Shown: one piece after another, positions 1 to 7,499 of the stretch
Layout: the number at the start of each line of letters is the position of its first letter
Numbering within the stretch: the first letter of the stretch is position 1
Assembly: GCA_964500525.1 (NCBI GenBank)
Contig: CAZCOE010000011.1
Coordinates: 1 to 17,822, forward strand
Length of the DNA stretch: 17,822 nucleotides
Origin: RGIG7378 sp964500525
GTDB taxonomy: Bacteria > Bacillota > Clostridia > RGIG7378
Direction of reading: 5' to 3'
Notes under the pieces: model-generated
Told to the model about the DNA's origin: nothing
The model's input: the letters and a program-made list of their open reading frames with translations, nothing else
Database searches by the model: none
Program-made: the position numbers and the translations under genes

Positions 1-1
1 G

Positions 2-1432
2 CTATGATACTTTGTCGGCAAAGTGGAAACAGTCCTTCCCTTTTCGTTTTGCTTCATACAGGGCTGCGTCGGTGCGGCGATACATTTCATATTCAACAGC
101 CTTTTCAGGGACGAAGGAGGCACCAGCGCTTACGGAAAGTCCCTCTCCGGGATACTCCACCTGGAAGGTCTCCTTTACCTTGCCTATGAACTTGCGCAGC
201 ATTCCCTCTGCTGCTTCGTCGGTGAGCGGGCGGCCTACGAATACTGCAAACTCATCCCCGCCTAATCTAGCTGTAATGTCGCCGCTGCGGTTGAAAAATC
301 CATCCAACTGCCTGGAAAAACTCCTTAAGGCCGCATCCCCTTCGGGGTGACCGTACTTATCATTTATCTGCTTGAAGTTGTCCAGATCCATGATGATCAG
401 CAGACCTTGTCCCGGGTGGGCTGTCAGCGCCTCCTTCACCGCCTGCTTGAAACCGGAGCGATTAAGCAGACCGGTTAGGTTGTCAGTTCTTTCTCTGACA
501 CCCATGAGAGCAATTTGCTTGGCAGAGCGGATGGTGACAATCACCAAAAGTATGCAGGCCACAAAGGACACCACCGCCATAATTGTTAAGATACGGTCCA
601 GGTTCCGCATAGCCACTGTGTTGTTCATACACGTGACGAAATACCAGTCCACTGCCTCAATATAAATTATGTTGGTGATATAGCTGCCATCCTCGCCCTC
701 TACCTCCTGCTGGCCAACGCGGCCTTGAGCAAGCAGATGGTCCACGTTACGATACAGCAGAATATTCTCTTCGCTGTTCAAGGGCTGTCCCACCATAGTG
801 TCGCTGGAGTCAGCCAGGATAATCCGGCTATTGCCGGTAACGAAAAAGGCATAGCCTATTTTGCCGCCGGTGATATCTGCCACTACCTTGGAGGCGTAGT
901 CCAGATACACGTCCGCAGCTACAACGCTCTCAACCGGGCTATTATTTACACGGGCAGAAGCACTGACGCACACATCTCCCGTCATCACATCCACATAGGG
1001 TTCTCCGAAGCCAAAGTGGTCCCTGGTCAAACCCTCTTGATACCAAATGCGCTCCGCCGGCACATAGTCCGCATCCGGAACCCATCCTGAGGAGTCAAAA
1101 TAGTTTTTCTGCACATCTCCCCAATACAGGCCGTAGGGGTAGGCCTCATGGCCGGGATATGAAGTGCCCATCAGTTCAAACACCTGCGGGTCGTCTATAC
1201 CCACCTGCTCGATCATATCCTTATAGATATCCAGCTCGCCAAGGATCTGCTCCGCCCATTCGCCCACCGCCTTGGCGCCGTTCTGGGACTGGAGTGCCAA
1301 CTTCTCTCTGGACAGATCCCTGACCTCCTGACGAACCAAAACGTGAAGCATAATGAGCAGGGGAAGCACGATGAGCATGACAGAAAAAATCAGCCTTAAT
1401 CCAACTGAGGATATTTTAACTTTTTTTCTCAT
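2..1432 (-). CDS. Membrane diguanylate cyclase with dCACHE sensor domain (GGDEF)
   Basis: Makes cyclic di-GMP from two GTP in response to an extracellular ligand. The 476-residue protein has a transmembrane segment at about 12-34, an extracytoplasmic dCACHE region at about 35-278 (with R-x-W-Y at 128-131 and a following Y-V-D-V-M-T-G at 146-152), a second transmembrane segment at about 281-301 and a GGDEF domain at about 315-474. The active-site GGDEF is intact at 391-395, and an RxxD inhibitory site (RSGD, 382-385) lies five residues before it, so the enzyme should be active and product-inhibited. Y123, R128, W130, Y131 and D174 fit the spacing of the amino-acid-binding dCACHE signature. The ATG at 1432 follows an AGGAGG site about 10 bases upstream. 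It has its own promoter and is separated from the upstream gene by a terminator. The stop codon is present at 2-4, so the gene is complete. The family call is firm; the ligand is inference. Confidence 0.93.
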   Translation of the reverse strand: MRKKVKISSVGLRLIFSVMLIVLPLLIMLHVLVRQEVRDLSREKLALQSQNGAKAVGEWAEQILGELDIYKDMIEQVGIDDPQVFELMGTSYPGHEAYPYGLYWGDVQKNYFDSSGWVPDADYVPAERIWYQEGLTRDHFGFGEPYVDVMTGDVCVSASARVNNSPVESVVAADVYLDYASKVVADITGGKIGYAFFVTGNSRIILADSSDTMVGQPLNSEENILLYRNVDHLLAQGRVGQQEVEGEDGSYITNIIYIEAVDWYFVTCMNNTVAMRNLDRILTIMAVVSFVACILLVIVTIRSAKQIALMGVRERTDNLTGLLNRSGFKQAVKEALTAHPGQGLLIIMDLDNFKQINDKYGHPEGDAALRSFSRQLDGFFNRSGDITARLGGDEFAVFVGRPLTDEAAEGMLRKFIGKVKETFQVEYPGEGLSVSAGASFVPEKAVEYEMYRRTDAALYEAKRKGKDCFHFADKVS

Positions 1433-1492
1433 ATTCCACGGCTCCTCCTGTTCATATATTTCAAATAATTATTTAAAACAATCTTCGATTTC

Positions 1493-1521
1493 ATAATATA
1501 TGCTAAACGATTGACTGTCAA
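1493..1521 (-). promoter_or_regulatory. Sigma-A-type promoter of the diguanylate cyclase gene
   Basis: On the minus strand, TTGACA (1516-1521) and TATTAT (1493-1498) are separated by exactly 17 bases, a near-consensus housekeeping promoter. The predicted start leaves a leader of about 50 bases before the ATG at 1432. The -35 shares a base with the T-tract of the terminator of the upstream transcript. Confidence 0.75.
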
Positions 1522-1556
1522 ATAATAAAAATCAGGCATCACTAAATGGTGCCTGA
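1521..1556 (-). terminator. Rho-independent terminator after the CD1247-like gene
   Basis: Read on the minus strand, a 9-bp stem with a 4-base loop (plus-strand positions 1533-1555, one G-T pair) is followed at once by TTTTTATTATT. It lies about 57 bases past the stop of the Cys/His-rich gene and would end the efp transcript just before the diguanylate cyclase promoter. Confidence 0.85.
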
Positions 1557-1612
1557 CTTATTGATCTTTTTCTTGTGAGAATGTTTAAATCACAATCTCA
1601 TATGGGTTTGAA

Positions 1613-2245
1613 TTACTCATGGTGATGGCATCCGCAATCGCAATCATCATCGTGGCAATGACACTCATCATCGTCACAATCGCAATCACAGTCACAATCA
1701 TCTGACATTTCGAAGCTTACGGCAAAATCCTTGTCACAGTTGTCGCAGTGGAGCTCCATACCGCCGGCCTTAATATCCTCATCCTCGATCTGGAAGAATA
1801 TCTCGTGCTCGCAATAGGGACATGAAAGGGACAGGGTGTCATTCTCCTCGTCATAATCACAATCAAGGCAATCGCAGTCATCCTCATGACAATGGCACTC
1901 ATCATCACAGTCGCAATCGCAGTCGTCCTCGTCATCGTGACAATGGCACTGGTGGTCATCCTCGTGGCAGCAGCAACATTCGTCCTCATCCTCCAGGTCG
2001 TCATCCTCATCCAGGTCGTCACAATCGAAAATCTCGTCCAGTGTATCGTCGATATCGTCAAGAGAATCAAAAACCTCATCCATGTCGGAGTTGATCTCAT
2101 CAACTGTGTCGAACAGCTCGTCCACGTTATCATCCAGCTCCTCAATGCAATCCAGAATTGCCTTCAGAGCATCTGCAATATCCGGGTTAGTTGACTCAAT
2201 GTTGTTAATCTTCTTAAGAATAGAAGTCAATTTTCTATTATCCAT
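1613..2245 (-). CDS. Cys/His/Asp-rich zinc-ribbon protein, CD1247-like
   Basis: A 210-residue, very acidic protein. Residues 1-75 form an amphipathic, probably coiled-coil segment rich in D, E, I and L, resembling the N-terminal domain of the clostridial CD1247 family, which commonly sits next to efp. A zinc ribbon follows (C142, C145, C167, C170). Unusually, blocks of alternating D and C with C-H-C-H cores lie on both sides of the ribbon (about 90-129 and 184-209), giving about 29 Cys and 13 His in total. This composition suggests metal binding or buffering, but no enzyme motif is seen. It starts 32 bases after efp, presumably in the same transcript, and ends before a terminator. The underlying DNA is low-complexity (repeated CAC/CAG/CGCAAT runs), so replication-slippage expansion is likely. 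Function is unknown; the family link rests on the N-terminus, the ribbon and gene order. Confidence 0.82.
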   Translation of the reverse strand: MDNRKLTSILKKINNIESTNPDIADALKAILDCIEELDDNVDELFDTVDEINSDMDEVFDSLDDIDDTLDEIFDCDDLDEDDDLEDEDECCCCHEDDHQCHCHDDEDDCDCDCDDECHCHEDDCDCLDCDYDEENDTLSLSCPYCEHEIFFQIEDEDIKAGGMELHCDNCDKDFAVSFEMSDDCDCDCDCDDDECHCHDDDCDCGCHHHE

Positions 2246-2277
2246 GTGGACCTCCGAAAAAATACTATGAATATTGT

Positions 2278-2838
2278 TTACTTAACCCGCTCAAGATATT
2301 CGCCTGTTCTTGTATCCACGCGGATCATCTCGCCCTCGTTGATGAACAGAGGAACTCTGATTTCAGCGCCGGTCTCAAGAATAGCGTTCTTGGTAACGTT
2401 AGTCGCTGTATCGCCTCTCACACCGGGATCGGCCTTGGTAACCATAAGCTCAACAAATGTTGGAGGCTCAATGCCGAAAATCTTGCCCTTATAGGAAAGA
2501 ACTGTAACCACATCGTTCTCCTTAACAAACTTGAGAGAATCTCCCAGAACGTCGGGCATAATGGGAATCTGATCGTAAGACTCCATATCCATGAAGATGT
2601 CGGACTCGCCGTCGTTGTAGAGATATTGCATCTCTCTACGGTCAATACGTGCAAGCTCCATCTTGTCTGTAGGATTGAATGTCCTGTCTACAGTAGCACC
2701 TGTAATAACATTTCTAAGCTTTGTTCTGACAAAGGCGGATCCCTTGCCGGGTTTAACGTGCTGGAATTCTATAATCTTAAATACATTGCCCTCAAGCTCA
2801 AATGTAACGCCGTTTCTAAAATCGCCTGCTGTAATCAT
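2278..2838 (-). CDS. efp: Translation elongation factor P
   Basis: EF-P binds between the P and E sites of stalled ribosomes and promotes peptide bonds at proline runs. The 186-residue length and the three-domain beta-barrel layout are typical. The N-terminal loop reads VKPGKGSAFVR with Lys32 at the tip, the residue that carries the post-translational modification in Bacillus-type EF-P. The C-terminal barrel (about 130-184) ends in the usual DTRTGEYLERVK. The ATG has GGAGG six bases upstream. A promoter lies in the 68-base gap after pepP, so efp and the following CD1247-like gene can be expressed separately from the long upstream operon. No lysine-modifying enzyme is encoded in the window. 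Confidence 0.98.
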   Translation of the reverse strand: MITAGDFRNGVTFELEGNVFKIIEFQHVKPGKGSAFVRTKLRNVITGATVDRTFNPTDKMELARIDRREMQYLYNDGESDIFMDMESYDQIPIMPDVLGDSLKFVKENDVVTVLSYKGKIFGIEPPTFVELMVTKADPGVRGDTATNVTKNAILETGAEIRVPLFINEGEMIRVDTRTGEYLERVK

Positions 2839-2870
2839 ATTTCCTCCAAAATAGTTGAATTAACTGAATA

Positions 2871-2899
2871 ATAATACTTTATATTCGGTGAATAATCAA
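2871..2899 (-). promoter_or_regulatory. Candidate promoter of efp
   Basis: On the minus strand, TTGATT (2894-2899) and TATTAT (2871-2876) are 17 bases apart in the pepP-efp gap. The region is AT-rich, and this is the best-spaced pair in it. It would give a leader of about 25 bases. No hairpin separates it from pepP, so readthrough is also possible. Confidence 0.55.
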
Positions 2900-2906
2900 G
2901 TTAACA

Positions 2907-3998
2907 TTACAAAATTATGAGTTCTTTGGGGAAAGAGCTCAATACTCTGCTGCCCTTATCCTCCACGATGCTCTGATCCTCGATGCGAACACCCCCTAAG
3001 CCGTCGATATATATTCCCGGCTCACAGGTGACAATCATACCGGGAGTCAGAACCTTTTCTGCAACTGCGGAGATGCTTAGTCTGGGGGCCTCGTGGATTT
3101 CAAGGCCTGTTCCGTGACCTGTGCCATGACCGAATCTGTCTCCGTAGCCCGCATCTGAAATGATGCCTCTGGCAATGCTATCCACATACTTGCCTGTAAC
3201 TCCTGACCGGATTGCAGCCTGAGCCGTTGTCTGAGCCTTAAGCACAATGTTGTAGATTTCCACCAGGCGTGGGTCAGGTTTGCCTACAAACAGAGTGCGT
3301 GTACAATCGGAACAGTACCCATTGTAAATGCAGCCAAAGTCAATTGTTACAGGGTCTCCGGCTTCGATTATTTTGGAAGATGCAACACCGTGAGGCAATG
3401 CGGACCTGGTGCCTGAGGCAACAATGGTATCAAATGAAGTGCCTGATGCACCTCTCTTTTTCATTTCATACTCCAGCTCCAGAGCGATTGTATGTTCCGA
3501 GACTCCGGGATTAAGCAATTTGCAAACCGCCTTAAGGGATTCTGTTGCAATGGATGCGGCAGTGGCAGAGTATTCCTGCTCATATTTGTCCTTAACTGTG
3601 CGAATTTCGGCAGTGTATTGATCCACAAATGGATATTCCTTGCAGCCCATTACGCTGTTTATCTGCAGCCATTCTGCAGCTGAAATTGTGCTCTCCACAT
3701 ACAGAGTAGTGACTCCGTGGGATTTAACCAATTCGGAGGTACACAGCATCAGGTTGTTTTTGGAATCAACAACTGTGTATCCGGGACATTGCTGAGAGCA
3801 TTGGAGTGTATATCTGGAGTCAGTTATAACATATTTGTCTTTCCCGACAATCAGGCAATATGTAGAATCTCCTGTAAAGCCTGAAAAATACCTGACATTG
3901 TAGTCATTAATCAACAAAACAGCATATGAACCACTACTGTTTATTGCAGCGTGCAGCTTATCACAACGTGCATTAATCATATCTCTTTCGCTACCCAT
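2907..3998 (-). CDS. pepP: Xaa-Pro aminopeptidase/dipeptidase (M24B)
   Basis: A cytoplasmic two-metal peptidase that removes the N-terminal residue before proline, or splits X-Pro dipeptides. With an ATG start the protein has 363 residues: a creatinase-type N-terminal domain (about 10-130) and a pita-bread catalytic domain (about 140-360). All five metal ligands are visible: D220, D231, H295 (in HGTGHGTG), E326 (CEPGIY) and E340 (VRIED). An upstream in-frame TTG at 4013 is less likely, because the GGAGG site next to it is well placed for the ATG at 3998. That ATG overlaps the end of murI by 8 bases, indicating translational coupling. It precedes efp, a common Firmicutes arrangement. The choice between aminopeptidase P and prolidase cannot be settled from sequence alone. 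Confidence 0.93.
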   Translation of the reverse strand: MGSERDMINARCDKLHAAINSSGSYAVLLINDYNVRYFSGFTGDSTYCLIVGKDKYVITDSRYTLQCSQQCPGYTVVDSKNNLMLCTSELVKSHGVTTLYVESTISAAEWLQINSVMGCKEYPFVDQYTAEIRTVKDKYEQEYSATAASIATESLKAVCKLLNPGVSEHTIALELEYEMKKRGASGTSFDTIVASGTRSALPHGVASSKIIEAGDPVTIDFGCIYNGYCSDCTRTLFVGKPDPRLVEIYNIVLKAQTTAQAAIRSGVTGKYVDSIARGIISDAGYGDRFGHGTGHGTGLEIHEAPRLSISAVAEKVLTPGMIVTCEPGIYIDGLGGVRIEDQSIVEDKGSRVLSSFPKELIIL

Positions 3999-4782
3999 TT
4001 CTTTTACCTCCAAGATAATATTTTACAGAATCTATAAACTGAAAGTATTTTGAACAATGTTTATCCAGAAGCAAACCGGACATGTAGAACTTAATCCGGG
4101 AAAAATCCGGATCTGCGGGATCATCTCTCATATCAATTCCCGTCAGCTTAGCAGTGTGGCGAATTGTTCCTAAATTGCCATCAAAAATATTGATATGCTC
4201 CGGAAGCAATTCTTCGATAATCTTACGGAAGTACAGAAAGTGGGTGCAGCCCAATACGACTGAATCAATATTCTGTAAGTCAACTGTATCCAGCTGCCTT
4301 TTGATATACTCAACCAACTCCGGAGAATCAAAAGTTCCCGCCTCAGCAAAGTTGACCAAATTGCCCATGGGAAGCTTTAATACCCGGTGTGCAGCATTAA
4401 ATGTGTCCACCAAGTATTTGAACTTTGTCTCTCTCAATGTCAGTTCGGTGGCCAGAACCAACACATTTCCATCAGATGCAGAAAGAGCAGGCTTTAATGC
4501 CGGCTCCATTCCAATTACGGGGAAATTATACTTCTCCCTGAGTGCACGTACAGCAACACTGGTTGCAGTATTACAGGCTACAACCAGTGCATCGAGATCT
4601 TCATTTGCAAGAGTTTCAACAGCATCCAAGGTGAGATGCAAAACCTGTTCCCTATCCTTGGTGCCATATGGAGCGTGGATAACATCTCCATAATACACAA
4701 ACTCGCAATCTTTGTATAAAGTTGCGGCATCGGCGAGTACTGTTAACCCGCCGATACCTGAATCGAAAAATCCAATTTTCAT
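3991..4782 (-). CDS. murI: Glutamate racemase
   Basis: Cofactor-independent enzyme that converts L- to D-glutamate for peptidoglycan stem peptides. The 263-residue protein shows DSGIGG at 7-12, YYGD at 30-33 with HAPYG at 36-40, the first catalytic cysteine Cys70 in ACNTATS, and the second, Cys179, in GCTH (178-181) with its partner His181. Length and motif order are typical. It begins 5 bases after the preceding small gene, with an AGGA about 9 bases before the ATG, and overlaps pepP by 8 bases, so it belongs to the nfeD-floA transcript. This places a wall-precursor enzyme downstream of membrane-organising genes. Confidence 0.97.
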   Translation of the reverse strand: MKIGFFDSGIGGLTVLADAATLYKDCEFVYYGDVIHAPYGTKDREQVLHLTLDAVETLANEDLDALVVACNTATSVAVRALREKYNFPVIGMEPALKPALSASDGNVLVLATELTLRETKFKYLVDTFNAAHRVLKLPMGNLVNFAEAGTFDSPELVEYIKRQLDTVDLQNIDSVVLGCTHFLYFRKIIEELLPEHINIFDGNLGTIRHTAKLTGIDMRDDPADPDFSRIKFYMSGLLLDKHCSKYFQFIDSVKYYLGGKRNG

Positions 4783-4787
4783 TAACC

Positions 4788-5108
4788 CTATTTCCTGCGC
4801 CTCTGTGATAAGGGTCTCCCAAAAACTTCACTGTACAAAAAGGCCCTTTTTGCCTCTTGAGCATATCTCAAATTATCAAGATAATCAAGAGTATTGCCTC
4901 CTTGAGAAGATATATTATAGGAACTGTCATCCACATGTTCCACGGCACAGTGTTCCGGATCCGGCGTAAATTGAGGTACTTGGCCTGGGTTTGCCTTTCC
5001 CTCTGTTGATTGGCCCTCCTGAACTTTCACCCTGGGTTTGCGAGCCGGTTTCGCACCAGCTCTGGGTGATGGTTTTACTCCTGCATAAGGATTAAACTTA
5101 AGTGACAT
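4788..5108 (-). CDS. Unrecognised small basic protein
   Basis: A 106-residue protein I do not recognise. The first 40 or so residues are rich in Pro, Lys, Ala and Gly and look disordered. Residues 75-106 look helical and basic, with a Y-S-E-V-F-G-R-P element and a final QRRRK. There is no signal peptide or membrane segment. It is likely a real gene: the ATG at 5108 has an AGAGGTGAT site that overlaps the floA stop codon, the gap to floA is 11 bases, and murI follows after 5 bases. Position suggests it is co-expressed with FloA and MurI, and the basic tail could bind membrane or nucleic acid. Any function is inference. Confidence 0.75.
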   Translation of the reverse strand: MSLKFNPYAGVKPSPRAGAKPARKPRVKVQEGQSTEGKANPGQVPQFTPDPEHCAVEHVDDSSYNISSQGGNTLDYLDNLRYAQEAKRAFLYSEVFGRPLSQRRRK

Positions 5109-5119
5109 GGTATCACCTC

Positions 5120-6106
5120 TTATTTCTGATTGTTGTCCTTAGCAATGTTCTCTCTCATCTTTGTGTCGGCAACTACGTTTTGCATATTGTAGTAATCCAT
5201 AACACCCAGCTTGCCATCGGACAAAGCCTTAGCCATAGCTCTTGGAATCTCGGCCTCAGCCTTAACAACCTCAGCCTTCATCTCCTGCTCGAGAGCGATA
5301 GCCATTGCACGTCTCTCCTCTGCCTTGGCCTGGGCAATCTTCTTGTCAGCCTCAGCCTGGTCTGTTATGAGCTGAGCGCCGATATTCTTGCCTACGTCAA
5401 TGTCAGCAATATCGATAGAGAGAATCTCAAAGGCAGTTCCGGCATCCAGGCCCTTAATCAAAACAGTCTTGGAAATGGAATCGGGATTCTCCAGAACGTC
5501 TTTGTGAGACTCAGAGGAGCCGATAGTTGTAACGATACCTTCACCAACTCTGGCGATAATTGTCTGCTCACCGGCACCGCCAACCAGTCTCTCAATATTA
5601 GCTCTGACTGTAACCTTAGCCTTAACCTTGAGCTCAATACCGTTTTTAGCAATTGCAGCAATGACAGGTGTCTCGATAACCTTGGGGTTAACGCTCATCT
5701 GAACAGCCTCAAGTACGTTACGGCCGGCCAGGTCAATAGCTGCAGCCTTCTCAAACTCCAATGTGATATTTGCTCTCTGTGCAGCAATAAGTGCATCCAC
5801 AACTCTGTCAACGTTACCGCCGGCCAGCAGGTGAGCTTCCAGTTTGTTGATGTTGACGTTGATTCCGGCCTTGGTTGCCTTAATCAGAGGATTGACAATT
5901 CTGGCAGGAACAACTCTCCTGAATCTCATACCAATAAGTGTGCTGATACTTACCTTAACATTTGCAGCAATAGCTGAAATCCAAAGGCCTACCGGGAAGA
6001 GACTGCACAGGATGGCCAGGAACAGGAATACTACTGCCACGATAATGAGTACCGGCAGTGCTTCCATTGCGGCAAGGGCAATGTTTAGTGAGTTTAAATT
6101 TGTCAT
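5120..6106 (-). CDS. floA: Flotillin-like protein FloA
   Basis: Bacterial flotillin (SPFH family) that forms membrane foci and affects membrane fluidity, signalling and cell-wall synthesis. With the ATG at 6106 the protein has 328 residues: a hydrophobic hairpin at about 16-46, the SPFH/PHB region from about 50 to 225 and a C-terminal Glu-Ala/Lys coiled coil at about 235-300 used for oligomerisation. The frame is open up to 6232, but that extension lies over the regulator gene in another frame. The ATG at 6106 has AAGGAGA six bases upstream and gives the usual family N-terminus. In Bacillus floA is paired with an nfeD gene; here a response-regulator gene sits between the two. Confidence 0.96.
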   Translation of the reverse strand: MTNLNSLNIALAAMEALPVLIIVAVVFLFLAILCSLFPVGLWISAIAANVKVSISTLIGMRFRRVVPARIVNPLIKATKAGINVNINKLEAHLLAGGNVDRVVDALIAAQRANITLEFEKAAAIDLAGRNVLEAVQMSVNPKVIETPVIAAIAKNGIELKVKAKVTVRANIERLVGGAGEQTIIARVGEGIVTTIGSSESHKDVLENPDSISKTVLIKGLDAGTAFEILSIDIADIDVGKNIGAQLITDQAEADKKIAQAKAEERRAMAIALEQEMKAEVVKAEAEIPRAMAKALSDGKLGVMDYYNMQNVVADTKMRENIAKDNNQK

Positions 6107-6135
6107 AATGTTCTCCTTATATTTCCGCCTTACGG

Positions 6136-6903
6136 CTAATTGATATTGTACTTCTGCTTGATTATCTCGAAACTCTCCGATGTAATCAATGCATCTACTG
6201 TAGTTCCGGAAAATCTTGCTAAATATGTCCATCTGCCATACACATAAATGTCAGTGATCTTGTTTACATTGATGATGTATGACTTGTGGGAGCGAATCAG
6301 ATAACTCTTATCCAGCTTCTCCATAATATCAGACAGAGTATCTTTAGTCTCGTAGCGTCCGTTGTTGGTGGTGTAAATAACTGTGGACCTGTCCTCCCGC
6401 TGTATGAGTATTATATCCTCCATATTTATGAAGCTGTAGCTTTCCTTAGTCTTAACCACCAGCTTATCCGGAGCAATATTTTTATCTGATACAGTGAGAA
6501 CCGGTTTGATGTGGGTCCCGTTTAAAATGTCATATATGGCATTCAGCGTGGACTTGACACGTTCGATATCAAAGGGCTTGACAATGTAGTCAAAGGCATA
6601 AATACTGAATGCATCCGCCATATATTGTTCATACGCCGTCACAAACACGATCTTGGTCATAGGATCGATTTCGTGGATCCTCCGGGCACTGTCCACTCCG
6701 TTTCCATCGGGGAGATCAATATCCGAAAATACCAATTGGGGATGATATGCTCTGAATTGTTCTATTGAATCCTCTGCACAGGCAGCCTCTGCAACACATT
6801 CAAATCTATCATCCTGTTCAACGATCTTGCGCAGCAGCAATCTCATGCCGGCATCATCATCCAGAATCAATACAGTTATTTTATTATTTGTCTGACTTAA
6901 CAA
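6136..6903 (-). CDS. LytTR-family response regulator
   Basis: A two-component transcription factor. Residues 10-125 are a receiver domain with acidic residues D15-D17, phospho-acceptor Asp61 (in VFSDIDLP), Thr89 (VFVTAY) and Lys109 (VKPFD). Residues 145-252 are a LytTR DNA-binding domain, with the typical RSHKSYIINV at 204-213. This domain recognises pairs of 9-bp direct repeats, and such a pair exists upstream of nfeD. The start appears to be TTG at 6903, within the last codons of nfeD and preceded by GAGGGA; the next Met falls inside the receiver core and would destroy it. The gene overlaps nfeD by 20 bases and is followed by floA after 29. Its partner is almost certainly the kinase at 7499-8386. 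Confidence 0.93.
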   Translation of the reverse strand: MLSQTNNKITVLILDDDAGMRLLLRKIVEQDDRFECVAEAACAEDSIEQFRAYHPQLVFSDIDLPDGNGVDSARRIHEIDPMTKIVFVTAYEQYMADAFSIYAFDYIVKPFDIERVKSTLNAIYDILNGTHIKPVLTVSDKNIAPDKLVVKTKESYSFINMEDIILIQREDRSTVIYTTNNGRYETKDTLSDIMEKLDKSYLIRSHKSYIINVNKITDIYVYGRWTYLARFSGTTVDALITSESFEIIKQKYNIN

Positions 6904-7402
6904 TTATGTGTCCCTCAACAACCTTTGTTACAATAACTGGTGTGCCGATTTCGATAAATTCTCCATCAGTCACCACGTCCAGCTTCACGCCATTGATCTC
7001 GCATGTGCCGGAGGGTCTCAGTGTAGAAACAGCTGTACCTGTCATGCCAATATAATAGTTGATATCCTCAGTACCCGAAACAGAGTTGGATACTCCGTCG
7101 ATACTTTCCTTGAGTACAATCTTGCTGGGTAACTTTCCTTTGCCCAGCAGTACCAGCATTATAGTTGTCAAAATCGCCAGAACGGCCAGCAAAATAACCA
7201 GCATAGAGAGGAATTCCACAAATGTCTTGGCAGTCAACAGGATAGAAATCAGATAACATATAATACCTGATACTCCAAAGAATCCGAATCCCGGGATGCA
7301 CATCTCCACTACAAAAAGCGAAGTGCCCAGAATCAGGAGTATTGCAGGGATCAACGTAATATTATCTGCAAATGAAAAAAATCCGTCGGCTAAAAGCAGC
7401 AT
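6884..7402 (-). CDS. NfeD-like membrane protein (short form)
   Basis: A 172-residue partner protein of flotillins. An N-terminal hydrophobic part contains several membrane segments (about 15-36, 40-57 and 63-87), and the C-terminal OB-fold is at about 118-169 (from GMTGTAVSTL to VVEGHIIVK). It lacks the ClpP-like protease domain of long NfeD proteins, so it is the short type usually paired with floA. The ATG at 7402 has AGGAGG seven to eight bases upstream. It has its own promoter with an extended -10. The next gene, a response regulator, overlaps it by 20 bases, which separates nfeD from floA but keeps them in one transcript. Confidence 0.92.
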   Translation of the reverse strand: MLLLADGFFSFADNITLIPAILLILGTSLFVVEMCIPGFGFFGVSGIICYLISILLTAKTFVEFLSMLVILLAVLAILTTIMLVLLGKGKLPSKIVLKESIDGVSNSVSGTEDINYYIGMTGTAVSTLRPSGTCEINGVKLDVVTDGEFIEIGTPVIVTKVVEGHIIVKSDK

Positions 7403-7432
7403 ATAAAACCTCCTGTCATCAGTTTTGATTTG

Positions 7433-7461
7433 AGTATACCATACTATGCTGATGATGGCAG
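7433..7461 (-). promoter_or_regulatory. Extended -10 promoter of the nfeD-regulator-floA operon
   Basis: On the minus strand, TATACT (7433-7438) is preceded by TGG, an extended -10 element. A weak -35, CTGCCA (7456-7461), lies 17 bases upstream. A poor -35 with a good -10 is what is expected of an activator-dependent promoter. A 21-bp-spaced repeat pair ends 8 bases upstream of the -35. Confidence 0.65.
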
Positions 7462-7469
7462 TTTTTTTG

Positions 7470-7499
7470 CTGAACTATACATTTCATTGTCTGAAATAT
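7470..7499 (-). promoter_or_regulatory. Candidate LytTR operator (two 9-bp direct repeats)
   Basis: Minus-strand repeats ATATTTCAG (7491-7499) and ATAGTTCAG (7470-7478) differ at one base and are separated by exactly 12 bases (21 bp start to start, two helical turns). The published LytTR consensus as I recall it is [TA][AC][CA]GTTN[AG][TG], repeated with a 12-13 bp gap. The proximal copy matches at 8 of 9 positions, the distal at 7 of 9. The site lies between the kinase stop codon and the nfeD promoter. Binding by the neighbouring LytTR regulator is inferred. Confidence 0.65.

Noticed and set aside
725..1090. Plus-strand frame of 121 residues opposite the diguanylate cyclase
   Set aside because: It is a shadow of a complete, motif-supported gene.
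1822..2194. Plus-strand frames opposite the Cys/His-rich gene
   Set aside because: They are low-complexity shadows of the Asp/Cys/His codon repeats, without ribosome sites.
5102..5977. Plus-strand frame of 291 residues opposite floA
   Set aside because: It is antisense to a strongly supported gene, and its Leu/Asn/Ser-rich composition is the mirror of FloA codons, with no recognisable domain.
5120..6232. Longer FloA starting at 6232
   Set aside because: The extra 42 residues overlap the regulator gene in another frame, whereas the ATG at 6106 has AAGGAGA and gives the family N-terminus.
7455..7498. Terminator after the kinase gene
   Set aside because: Short dyads exist, but none is GC-rich or followed by a T-run on the minus strand. 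The direct repeats there fit a regulatory site better.
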